DNA from: Pseudomonas sp. RIT-PI-AD
GTDB lineage: Bacteria; Pseudomonadota; Gammaproteobacteria; Pseudomonadales; Pseudomonadaceae
Reading direction: 5' to 3'
Length of the DNA: 64,000 nt
Assembly (NCBI RefSeq): GCF_025642785.1
Contig: NZ_JANZKU010000005.1
Coordinates: 210,091-274,090, forward strand
Positions within the stretch are counted from its first letter, which is position 1. Each line of letters opens with the position of its first letter. The translations under genes and the position numbers were made by a program. Positions 26,640-33,707 of the stretch are shown here, piece after piece. The notes under the pieces are model-generated. The model was not told where the DNA came from, searched no databases, and was given only the letters and a program-made list of their open reading frames with translations.

Positions 26640-27644
26640 TCAGGCGCGACGGTGCCAGACACCCAGGCCCGGAAGGCGTTCGCGATCGTGGGGGCGGTTC
26701 AAATCCTGCCGTGGGCCCTTGGGGACGATGCCCGTCGGATCGACTTGCGGATGGCTGAGGTAGTAATGCCGCTTGATGTGATCGAAATCCACCGTCTCGG
26801 CGATACCCGGCCATTGGTAGAGTTCGCGTAGCCAGTTCGACAGGTTCGGATAGTCCTTGATGCGCCGTTTGTTGCATTTGAAATGGCCGTGGTACACCGC
26901 ATCGAAGCGGACCAGGGTGGTGAACAGACGGATGTCGGCTTCGGTAAGGTATTCCCCGGCGAGATAGCGATGCTGATCCAGCGCTTTCTCCAGGCAGTCG
27001 AGCTCGGCGAACAATTCATCGAAAGCTTCTTCGTAGGCCTCCTGGGTCGTGGCGAAACCTGCGCGATAGACGCCGTTGTTCACTGCCGGGTAAATCCTGT
27101 CGTTCAGCGTATCTATGCCCGGCCGCAGCGGCGCCGGGTAGAAGTCGTCGCGATTGCCGGTCAGCGCGTCGAAGGCGGAGCCGAACATGCGAATGATGTC
27201 CGCCGACTCGTTACTGACGATGCGCCCGCGCCGTTTGTCCCAGAGCACCGGTACCGTGACGTGACCGGTGTAGTGGGGGTCGTCCAGCGTATAGCGCAGA
27301 TGCAGGAAATCCAGGGCGTCCAGCGCATCGCCGGTGGAACCCTTGTCGGGGTCGAACGTCCAGCCTTGCTCACCCATGTGCCAGGCAACCACCGACACCT
27401 CGATCAGGCGCTCGAGGCTTTTTAGTCTGCGCATGATCAAAGTGCGATGGGCCCAAGGGCAGGCCAGGGATACATAGAGATGGTAACGCCCGGCTTCGGC
27501 TTCGAATCCGCCTTCGCCGCTGGGACCCGGTCGACCGTCTTCGGTGACCCAATGGCGGCGTTGCGCCTGTTCGCGCTCGAAACGCCCGTCCTTACCGGTG
27601 TCGTACCCTTTGTCGTGCCATTGCCCTTCGATCAGCAGGCCCAT
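26640..27644 (-). CDS. glutathionyl-hydroquinone reductase (YqjG/PcpF type)
   Basis: A 334-residue Xi-class glutathione transferase that reduces glutathionyl-hydroquinones. The catalytic cysteine is Cys-62 in 'SLACPWAHR'; family blocks 'YPAVNNGVYRAGFATTQEAYE' (within ~195-220) and 'RFDAVYHGHFKCNKRRI' follow. It stands alone, converging on cysG, and 117 bp downstream of the ybiB gene. Confidence 0.9.
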   Translation of the reverse strand: MGLLIEGQWHDKGYDTGKDGRFEREQAQRRHWVTEDGRPGPSGEGGFEAEAGRYHLYVSLACPWAHRTLIMRRLKSLERLIEVSVVAWHMGEQGWTFDPDKGSTGDALDALDFLHLRYTLDDPHYTGHVTVPVLWDKRRGRIVSNESADIIRMFGSAFDALTGNRDDFYPAPLRPGIDTLNDRIYPAVNNGVYRAGFATTQEAYEEAFDELFAELDCLEKALDQHRYLAGEYLTEADIRLFTTLVRFDAVYHGHFKCNKRRIKDYPNLSNWLRELYQWPGIAETVDFDHIKRHYYLSHPQVDPTGIVPKGPRQDLNRPHDRERLPGLGVWHRRA

Positions 27645-27760
27645 GAGCGTCTCCCTTTATCCGTCGGGACTGCCTCGATGTTCGTCGCTGTGGACGTCTT
27701 CGGTGACAGCCAGTCTGGTTTGGAGGCTTGCAAGGGCCCGTCGGTTCGCCTGGTGGCGTT

Positions 27761-28750
27761 TCAAACGGCGCGGTCGCGGTTTTCCCAGCATGCGCGCGCC
27801 TGGGTGAACGCGGCCTCGCGCGGTTGGCCGAGCCCGCGCAGGGCGAGGGCGAGCGTCGCGAGGATGGCGGATTCCCCGTACTCGTCCCGCGCCTCGCCGG
27901 TCCACACCGCGAGCAGGTGATCAGGATCGAGCCGCTCCGGCTTGACCCGTCGCTGCTCGGACAAGGCCGGCCATTGCTCGTCCCAGTCGATGCCGTTCGC
28001 CGTACCGTACAGCGTGGAAGCAACGTCCGGATTGACCTCGATTTCGCCCCCTTCGCCCTTGATCACGATGGCGTGGTCGCCCAGCAAGCTGCTGGCGGCA
28101 CGGTGGATCGCCTGGTAACCCGGACGAAAGATGCTCTGCAGCCCGCAGCGGGCCTTGCCCGGGTTGATCAGCCGTGCCAGGGAGTGGATCGGCGAGCGCA
28201 AGCCCAGCAGGTTGCGCAGGTCGATCATCCGTTGCAGCGCCGGCATCCAGGCATCCAGCGCGATGAACGCCGGCTGGCGGCCGTCGAGCGCCTGAGCCAC
28301 GTGGTCCCACTCCGCGCAATGGGGAATGTTCAGCCGCGCCAGGAGGTGTTCGCTGTACAGGCGCCCGGCGGTATGCGCGCCGCCGCCGTGCATCAGGATA
28401 CGCACCCCGGACCCGGCGAGCGCCTTGATCGCCAGCAGGTACCAAGGCAAATGGCGCTTCTTGCCGGCATAGGTCGGCCAGTCCAGATCCAGGTCGAGGG
28501 CGCGTGGGAGTTGCAAGCGTGCGCGGACCGCCTCGCAGAACCCGGCCAATTCCTCGGCGCTTTCCTCCTTGTGCCGCAGGAGCATCAGAAAGGCGCCGAG
28601 CTGGGTGTCTTCCGCCTGGCCGTCGAGCAGCAGGCCCATCGCATCCCGAGCCTCCTCGCGGGTCAGGTTGCGCGCACCGCGCTTGCCTTTGCCGAGGATT
28701 CTCACGTACTGGGCGAAAGGGTGTTCCTGGAGCGTCCGGTCGGTAGTCAT
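27761..28750 (-). CDS. ybiB: TrpD2/YbiB-family glycosyltransferase-like protein
   Basis: A 329-residue protein of the anthranilate-phosphoribosyltransferase fold (TrpD2/YbiB), a nucleic-acid-binding paralogue whose enzyme activity is not established. The N-terminal helical domain (~10-75) and the domain with 'RILMHGGGAHTAGRLYSE' are recognisable; the TrpD glycine loop is altered. ATG at 28750, overlapping the tusE stop by 4 bp; a TTG two codons upstream is possible. It is the last gene of the tusDCBE transcript. Confidence 0.85.
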   Translation of the reverse strand: MTTDRTLQEHPFAQYVRILGKGKRGARNLTREEARDAMGLLLDGQAEDTQLGAFLMLLRHKEESAEELAGFCEAVRARLQLPRALDLDLDWPTYAGKKRHLPWYLLAIKALAGSGVRILMHGGGAHTAGRLYSEHLLARLNIPHCAEWDHVAQALDGRQPAFIALDAWMPALQRMIDLRNLLGLRSPIHSLARLINPGKARCGLQSIFRPGYQAIHRAASSLLGDHAIVIKGEGGEIEVNPDVASTLYGTANGIDWDEQWPALSEQRRVKPERLDPDHLLAVWTGEARDEYGESAILATLALALRGLGQPREAAFTQARACWENRDRAV

Positions 28751-29082
28751 AGGCAATTGGTCGGCTTGGGCAGGCCCGCGAGCTTGGCGGCGAGCTTGGC
28801 GGGGGTGCCCTTGAATAGGCGGTTGAGGTGCGCGCTGTTGCCTTTATCCGCGCCGAGCTTGAGGGCCGCGTACTTCACCAAGGGACGGGTGGCGGGCGAC
28901 AGTTGGAATTGCGCATAGAAATCCCGCAGCAGCTCGAGGATTTCCCAATGCTCCGCCTGCAAGGCCATGGCCTCGCGCTGCGCCAGGGCCTCGGCGACCG
29001 CCGGCGACCAGTCCGCCAGGTTAACCAGATAGCCATCCGCGTCCAACTCGACCGGGTGGCCTGCGACCATCAGTGCATTCAT
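28747..29082 (-). CDS. tusE: sulfur relay protein TusE/DsrC
   Basis: Accepts persulfide sulfur from TusBCD and passes it to MnmA (8.5 kb in this window) for 2-thiouridine in tRNA. The 111-residue protein has the DsrC fold and the key cysteine next to the C-terminus (Cys-110 in 'PKPTNCL'). The second DsrC cysteine found in sulfur oxidisers is absent, as expected for TusE. Start ATG at 29082 overlaps tusB by 4 bp. Confidence 0.93.
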   Translation of the reverse strand: MNALMVAGHPVELDADGYLVNLADWSPAVAEALAQREAMALQAEHWEILELLRDFYAQFQLSPATRPLVKYAALKLGADKGNSAHLNRLFKGTPAKLAAKLAGLPKPTNCL

Positions 29083-29381
29083 AGCCAACTGTTGACCTTG
29101 GTGTAGCGCAGGCTGACGTCGACGAAGCCGGGGTAGTCGAGCACGACCAGCCCTTGGGGAACGTTCGTCAATCCTCGTGCTTGCAGGTCTTCTTCCAGGG
29201 CGAACAGGCCGATCGCCGACGGCAGGCCTTCCAGGGCGCGGCGTGGTTCGGTGGCCGCTCGCAGGGCATAGACGGCATCGCCGCTGAGCACAATGGCGTC
29301 GTCCTGGCCGAGCAGGCGCAGGCAACTGGCGAAGGTATCGCTGCCGAAGGGCGAATGGGAAAGCAGGTTCAAGGTCGCCAT
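29079..29381 (-). CDS. tusB: sulfur relay protein TusB/DsrH
   Basis: A 100-residue subunit of the TusBCD heterohexamer ('LNLLSHSPFGSDTFASCLRLL', 'DAIVLSGDAVYAL'). It starts on the base where tusC ends and overlaps tusE, so the four tus genes are translationally coupled. Confidence 0.92.
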   Translation of the reverse strand: MATLNLLSHSPFGSDTFASCLRLLGQDDAIVLSGDAVYALRAATEPRRALEGLPSAIGLFALEEDLQARGLTNVPQGLVVLDYPGFVDVSLRYTKVNSWL

Positions 29382-29740
29382 CAGAGGGTGATCACCTCGT
29401 CGTAGTCCGCGAGCAGGGCGGTCAGTTGCGGCCTGTCGAGCGATTGTACCGGCAGATTCAACTCGTGCTCGCCGATCCCCCGGATATCCAGGCTCTGGCG
29501 GCAGGCGAAGAGGGCATCGACACCGAACAGCGGCAGGGCTTGCAGATTGGCGGTCAGGTCCTTTTGCTGCACGGCAGCGGCGTGCTGGCCACCTTGCAGC
29601 TGAAACACCCCATCGTCGAGAAACAGCACCGCCAGTGGCAACTCGAAGGCACCCCCGGCCAAGGCGATATCCAGGGCCTCGCGGGCGCCGGGACCGGACC
29701 AGGGCGCCTGGCGGCAGACGATCAGCAGCGAGCGGGCCAT
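29381..29740 (-). CDS. tusC: sulfur relay protein TusC/DsrF
   Basis: A 119-residue DsrE/F-fold subunit of TusBCD ('SLLIVCRQAPWSGPGAREALD', 'GGAFELPLAVLFLDDGVFQL'). It sits 1 bp after tusD and shares a base with tusB. Confidence 0.92.
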   Translation of the reverse strand: MARSLLIVCRQAPWSGPGAREALDIALAGGAFELPLAVLFLDDGVFQLQGGQHAAAVQQKDLTANLQALPLFGVDALFACRQSLDIRGIGEHELNLPVQSLDRPQLTALLADYDEVITL

Positions 29741-29741
29741 C

Positions 29742-30134
29742 TCAAGGTCCTCCGAAGCAGATCAGGCGATCCGCGGTCTGCACGGCGTCGTGCAATTGGC
29801 CCAGGCCGGAAAGCTGCCAGCCGGACGCCAGGTTGGCCGACGCGCGACCATGGCGGCGCGCTTCCTCGGCATCCAGCACCCCGCGACGCAAGGCAGCGGC
29901 GATGCAGACCACGCCGTCGAGACCATGGGCTTCGACGAAGCGCAGCCACTCGGCGGACAGATTCGGTTCGTCCTGGGGTGATACCAGGTTGGCCGACGCG
30001 CAGTGAACGCCATCCTGATAGAAGAACAGCCGCACGATTTCATGACCGCCGGCCAGGACCGCCTCGGCGAAACGCAGGGCGCGTCTCGAGGCGGGCGCGT
30101 GGGGCGGAGCGAAGAGGGCGAGAGCGAATTTCAT
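29742..30134 (-). CDS. tusD: sulfur relay protein TusD/DsrE
   Basis: A 130-residue DsrE-fold subunit that takes sulfur from TusA/IscS on its active cysteine, here Cys-77 in 'GVVCIAAALRRGV'. ATG at 30134 (MKFALALFAPP); the extension to 30194 lacks a ribosome site. First gene of the tusDCBE-ybiB operon. Confidence 0.93.
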   Translation of the reverse strand: MKFALALFAPPHAPASRRALRFAEAVLAGGHEIVRLFFYQDGVHCASANLVSPQDEPNLSAEWLRFVEAHGLDGVVCIAAALRRGVLDAEEARRHGRASANLASGWQLSGLGQLHDAVQTADRLICFGGP

Positions 30135-30195
30135 GGCGGACCAGAACGCGAGCGATGCGCGGAATGATAAAGCGATTGCCCCCGCACCGGGCAAG

Positions 30196-30216
30196 AAAAA
30201 GCCCGCCGAGGCGGGC
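30196..30216 (-). terminator. yccA terminator
   Basis: A GC stem GCCCGCC/GCGGGC (30201-30207 with 30211-30216) with a T-run on the minus strand (30200-30196), 20 bp past the yccA stop. Confidence 0.85.
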
Positions 30217-30236
30217 TTCGCTTGGCAGGGCGCCGA

Positions 30237-30905
30237 TCAGTCGTCGCTGCTCATGACACCGAAGATCTGCAACAAGCTGAGGAACAGGTTGTAGATCGAC
30301 ACGTACAGGCTGATGGTGGCCAGGATGTAGTTGCGCTCGCCGCCGTGGATGATCTCGCTGGTCTGGTACAGGATCATCGCCGAGGAGAAGAGCACGAAGC
30401 CCGCGCTGATCGCCAGTTGCAGCCCGCTGATCTGGAAGAACACCGATACCAGCACTGCGCCGAGGAGCACGAAGCAGCCGGCGGTGATGAAGCCCGACAG
30501 GAATTTCATGTCCTTGCGAGTCGTCAGCACGTAGGCGGACAGACCGAAGAACACCAATGCGGTCATGGCGAACGCCGAAGCGATCAATTCGCCACCGTTG
30601 GGCAGGCCCAGGTAGCGATTCAGGATCGGCCCCAGCGTATAGCCCATGAAGCCTGTCAGGGCGAAGGTTGAGACCAGGCCCCAGCCGCTATCGCGCAACT
30701 TTACGGTAAGGAAGAACAGCCCGTAGAAGCCGATCAACACGATGAAGAAGCTGGGGTAGGGCAGGCGCATCTGTTGCGACAGGTAGGCCACCAGACCGCT
30801 GAAGGCCAGCGTCAGCGCCAGAAGCCCATAGGTGTTGCGCAGAACGCTGCTGACTTGCTGCTGCTCGGCCTGCGCATGATTCAACGCGAAGTCGCGATCT
30901 TGCAT
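30237..30905 (-). CDS. yccA: Bax-inhibitor-1 family membrane protein (YccA)
   Basis: A 222-residue protein with seven hydrophobic helices and the BI-1/UPF0005 C-terminal pattern ('[28 protein letters not shown]'). E. coli YccA binds and modulates the membrane protease FtsH. Located between tusD and tRNA-Ser as, from memory, in PAO1. Confidence 0.93.
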   Translation of the reverse strand: MQDRDFALNHAQAEQQQVSSVLRNTYGLLALTLAFSGLVAYLSQQMRLPYPSFFIVLIGFYGLFFLTVKLRDSGWGLVSTFALTGFMGYTLGPILNRYLGLPNGGELIASAFAMTALVFFGLSAYVLTTRKDMKFLSGFITAGCFVLLGAVLVSVFFQISGLQLAISAGFVLFSSAMILYQTSEIIHGGERNYILATISLYVSIYNLFLSLLQIFGVMSSDD

Positions 30906-31041
30906 GGCGTTACTCCTGAACGGATTTGAATGGGAATCCCTGACCCGGGTCGTTCGGCATCATAACAAAGGCGCATGGCGTGCCAATCTCGAGAGTTTGA
31001 CAGCGTGTTGCGTTCCGGTAGTATGGCGGCCCCGCATCTGC

Positions 31042-31129
31042 GGAGGTGTGGCCGAGTGGTTTAAGGCAACGGTCTTGAAAACCGTCGACTGTAACAGGTC
31101 CGTGAGTTCGAATCCCACCGCCTCCGCCA
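31042..31129 (+). tRNA. tRNA-Ser (anticodon UGA)
   Basis: 88 nt including the encoded CCA. The acceptor arms GGAGGTG (31042-31048) and CGCCTCC (31119-31125) pair, the anticodon TGA is at 31076-31078 in a CTTGAAA loop, and a long variable arm typical of tRNA-Ser lies before the GTTCGAAT T-loop. Its 3' 58 bp are repeated at 32965-33022, so it has served as an integration site. Confidence 0.97.
31070..31127 (+). repeat. att repeat, copy 1 (3' part of tRNA-Ser)
   Basis: The 58 bp from the anticodon arm to the first base of CCA recur at 32965-33022 with 2 mismatches. This is the usual footprint of tyrosine-integrase insertion at a tRNA 3' end. Confidence 0.9.
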
Positions 31130-31143
31130 TATCGCTGCAAGCC

Positions 31144-31167
31144 AAAGCCCTGTTTTTACAGGGCTTT
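31144..31167 (+). terminator. tRNA-Ser terminator
   Basis: A 10-bp stem AAAGCCCTGT/ACAGGGCTTT (31144-31153 with 31158-31167) with a TTTT loop, then a T-rich run. The rest of 31168-31484 has no gene I can support. Confidence 0.88.
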
Positions 31168-31484
31168 TGTTTTTCTACGGTCCGCGATGCTCCTCGCCTG
31201 GCCAACAGGGTTTCGTAGTAGGCCTCCGGCGCCGTGGTTCGCTGGTATCGGTCGTTCAGGAATTTTCCAGAGCTCCAGCTCTGGAGTCATCTGTCGCACG
31301 TCGAGCATGATTGGTCACTGCCTGGGCGTCCCTGCGGCTACTGGATGCACATGCAGTATTTGAGCAGCGGCGCTGAATCGATTGCCATCCGACGAGGTGC
31401 GGCCCTCAGGATGAACCCGATCACAGGCCACTGGAGGACAGGCTGCTATGCTGTCGGCACTCTGAGCATGGAGGGAGACCGCTC

Positions 31485-32075
31485 ATGCGTCTGCGACACC
31501 CGGCCCTATTGGCCGCCCTGGCGCTCTTTTGCGCCCATGTGGGTGCCAATGAGCCTGCAGCCTGCACATTCGAGGCACCCCGTCCCGCTGATACTGACTA
31601 CACCAACCTGGGCTCACTAAACGTCATACCGGTACCGACGGTGGCGTTGAGCGGTGCACGAATCACTACCTTTGGCAAGGATCTTACCGTCAAGCTATCT
31701 GGTGGGAAGACGCTCGACTTTCAGGTCGAGACGAGCAAGACGCTTCAAATCACCGGACTTCAGGTTAATAAATTGCCTGGGCTCATTGCATCGGGTGATT
31801 ATCCAAATGAAATGAGTGCGGAGCATCAGGAATTTATTAATGATATGCGGCATGGCCTCCAAACTATCGTCACCGGTGAGCGGCCGTGCCGCCTGGTAAG
31901 TTCTGATGGCAAGCGGTCAGCTTATATTTATCACGCTGATGATCATGGAAAAGAAACATGGCTTCTTCATATGGTGACGGAGGGAATGACAGATTCCTAC
32001 ACAGGCCTCGTCGCGCGTGATTTCAATAAGCAAGAATTTGAACGGCTGATACTGCAGGAAGCTTTCCTGAAATGA
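31485..32075 (+). CDS. exported hypothetical protein
   Basis: A 196-residue protein with a clear signal peptide (MRLRHPALLAALALFCAHVGA). The mature part has two cysteines (in 'AACTFEA' and 'ERPCRLV') that could form a disulfide. I do not recognise the family. A GGAG site precedes the ATG. The coding sequence becomes AT-richer from about 31,750 on than the flanking core genome. Its stop overlaps the start of a 54-codon ORF (ATGA), so the two are probably co-translated. It is the first gene between the two att repeats. Confidence 0.6.
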   Translation: MRLRHPALLAALALFCAHVGANEPAACTFEAPRPADTDYTNLGSLNVIPVPTVALSGARITTFGKDLTVKLSGGKTLDFQVETSKTLQITGLQVNKLPGLIASGDYPNEMSAEHQEFINDMRHGLQTIVTGERPCRLVSSDGKRSAYIYHADDHGKETWLLHMVTEGMTDSYTGLVARDFNKQEFERLILQEAFLK

Positions 32076-32236
32076 GTTTTATCACGGAAAATGAAAAAGA
32101 CGAGCTGATCGGGATGATGAGTTTGCTGTATGGCGATGACTTCGTTCAGACCATCGATCGCAACGCAATGACTGAAAATACATACTTCCAATTGAAGATG
32201 CACTTATCGCACTTATTCGGTGTAATGCGAATATGA
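32072..32236 (+). CDS. small hypothetical protein coupled to the exported protein
   Basis: A 54-codon ORF whose ATG overlaps the stop of the exported protein gene; it is acidic at the N-terminus (MSFITENEKDELIGMMSLLY). Another ORF of 20 codons starts on its own ATGA overlap at 32233 and reads MKELVTDLFGGGVDWRLGVG, which looks like the 5' end of a broken gene continuing out of frame to about 32,400. Overlapping starts suggest a former three-gene unit. Confidence 0.45.
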   Translation: MSFITENEKDELIGMMSLLYGDDFVQTIDRNAMTENTYFQLKMHLSHLFGVMRI

Positions 32237-32422
32237 AGGAGCTTGTGACCGATCTATTCGGTGGAGGCGTCGATTGGCGGCTAGGGGTTGGTTGAAGAAG
32301 TCCTTGAAGCAAGTACATAAGGCGCTGAAGAACGACAAGACCAGTTGGAATGGCCTAGGTTGCCGGAATGTGCTGCGGTTATATCGACGTACTGCGATTG
32401 AGTCCACTCAATATTGAGATTC

Positions 32423-32620
32423 ATGAATAATTTCTTATCCGCTGCTGGGTTTCTGTTGTTCGCAATCGTCCTGGCAATTCTAGGGTGGGGCCTTAATTGG
32501 GTGTTTTCCGACTGGTTGGCGCCGATTGCGTTGGGTGGCGGGTTTATATATTGCGCGAACGAAAATAAGAAGTTGCGTAAAGAAGTAAAGGAACTTCGCG
32601 AGAAATTGGAAAGGAAATAA
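32423..32620 (+). CDS. small membrane protein
   Basis: A 65-residue protein with two hydrophobic segments (residues ~6-28 and ~31-45), then a highly charged C-terminal helix (NENKKLRKEVKELREKLERK) predicted to be a short coiled coil. No family recognised. It precedes the CsrA-like gene by 20 bp. Confidence 0.5.
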   Translation: MNNFLSAAGFLLFAIVLAILGWGLNWVFSDWLAPIALGGGFIYCANENKKLRKEVKELREKLERK

Positions 32621-32640
32621 CCCAGAGCCAAGGAGTGGTC

Positions 32641-32835
32641 ATGAGTTATCTGAAACTGAACAGGTATATCGGCGAGGCGTTGGTGTTGACCGTTCGCCCA
32701 AGTACAGATCCGCAGGCCGCGCTGGCGGCCCTGATGGAAGAGGGGATTCGGGTTTTTGTTCGTGACGCGCGCAGCAACCGGACCCAACTGGGGATCGTGC
32801 TCGAGGGCGGGATCAGAGGATCAACGCCGGGTTGA
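32641..32835 (+). CDS. CsrA/RsmA-like protein, probably C-terminally altered
   Basis: A 64-residue product with a strong AAGGAG ribosome site. The N-terminus 'YLKLNRYIGEALVLTV' and the later 'IRVFVRDARSNRTQLGIV' follow the CsrA pattern (L-x-L-x-R-x-I-G-E then I-x-V-x-V ... N-x-x-x-L-G-I), with a ~15-residue insertion between strands 1 and 2. After 'LGIV' the usual A-P-x-x-x-x-V-x-R-x-E segment, which includes the RNA-contacting arginine, is missing and the protein ends 'EGGIRGSTPG'. Truncated, divergent or frameshifted CsrA homologue; RNA binding is doubtful. Confidence 0.45.
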   Translation: MSYLKLNRYIGEALVLTVRPSTDPQAALAALMEEGIRVFVRDARSNRTQLGIVLEGGIRGSTPG

Positions 32836-32852
32836 ATGCGCTGAAAGTGGTT

Positions 32853-32925
32853 CCGAAACTGTAAAGCTGACATCAGCAGTTTCGGGGCTTACAGGGCTGG
32901 TAATTATCCGAAGTTTCGGAACTTC
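32853..32925. repeat. inverted repeats built on TTTCGG/CCGAAA
   Basis: CCGAAACTG (32853-32861) and CAGTTTCGG (32877-32885) are a perfect 9-bp inverted repeat; 25 bp on, GAAGTT-TCGG-AACTTC (32910-32925) forms another hairpin. They lie between the CsrA-like gene and the second att repeat and could be protein-binding sites or a terminator without a T-run. Confidence 0.5.
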
Positions 32926-32964
32926 TTTGGGGCTGAAGCCCGCGTAGATCGCGGGTTTCAATAT

Positions 32965-33022
32965 CGGTCTTGAAAACCGTCGGCTGTAACAGGTCCGCGA
33001 GTTCGAATCCCACCGCCTCCGC
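32965..33022 (+). repeat. att repeat, copy 2 (tRNA-Ser 3' duplicate)
   Basis: Repeats 31070-31127 with 2 mismatches. The acceptor 5' half of the tRNA is missing, so this is not a functional tRNA gene. It separates the 1.9-kb element on its left from the integrase remnant 113 bp to its right. Confidence 0.9.
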
Positions 33023-33059
33023 AATATTCAAGACACTGATAAATAAGGGGTTTTCGTCT

Positions 33060-33128
33060 TTCTGGAAAGCCCATTTTCAAAGCCTTTGACAGCATGTGTT
33101 CCAGAATAGAAATGGAACAGTTCCAGAA
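33060..33128. promoter_or_regulatory. three TTCCAGAA-type sites next to att (possible integrase arm sites)
   Basis: TTCTGGAA at 33060-33067 (inverse) and TTCCAGAA at 33099-33106 and 33121-33128 (direct, 22 bp apart) cluster in the ~110 bp between att and the integrase 3' end. This is where phage integrases often have arm-type binding sites. Inference only. Confidence 0.35.
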
Positions 33129-33134
33129 CTCTGC

Positions 33135-33707
33135 CTATTTCGAGGGCTTGGCCGTCACCCCGATGTGCCGATAGATCTTCTTGGTAATGTCGCTCTTCGT
33201 GTATCCGAGCAGCATGCTGGCATCATCCAGGTTCTTGCTCTCCGAAGCGGCTTTCGGCCGGATGTCGCGAAACTGGAAGGCCTGAATCCGCCCTACCAGT
33301 GCGGTATCGCCTGCAACTGCCGCTACCTCGCAGGCCTTCAGCCTGGCATCGTCCCAGCGGTGACGTAGCATGGTGGCTGTCAGGCGCTTTCCATGCTTGC
33401 TGATCAGCAGGTATTGCGAGGCGTACTCCGCCGTCCTTCTACCGATCATCTCCACCAGGCGGCCCAAGCTATTAAGCGCCCCGTCCTCATTGCGCATCAT
33501 GATGCGCAGCTTCTGGCTGGTCTTGCTCTGTTGTACGAGCAGGTAATCGCCTTCGATGTCATCTCGACGCATCAACAGCACGTCCGCCGGCCGCTGACCC
33601 GTCAGGTAGGCCAAGTCCATGGCATCTTGCAGTTCCGGCACTGCTGATCTGTAAACGGCCGACCAGACGGCTTCGTTGGCGTAGTAGTCCCGTGGCGCTT
33701 CCTTGTT
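33135..33707 (-). pseudogene. phage tyrosine integrase, C-terminal half only
   Basis: The last 190 residues of a minus-strand ORF that starts at 34865 form the catalytic domain of a tyrosine recombinase: 'LTGQRPADVL' has the first catalytic arginine, 'FQFRDIRPKAASE' the box II region and 'KKIYRHIG' the nucleophilic tyrosine. The N-terminal arm- and core-binding domains are missing; instead the frame continues upstream into a cytosine methyltransferase. The junction is at about 33,707, where the sequence changes from methylase-like 'LDGLSDQAW' to integrase-like 'NKEAPRDYY'. A deletion has removed the sequence between two phage genes. Recombinase activity is not expected. Confidence 0.85.

Noticed and set aside
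32965..33022. Second tRNA-Ser gene
   Set aside because: Only the 3' 58 bp are present; the 5' acceptor and D arm are missing, so it is an att duplicate.
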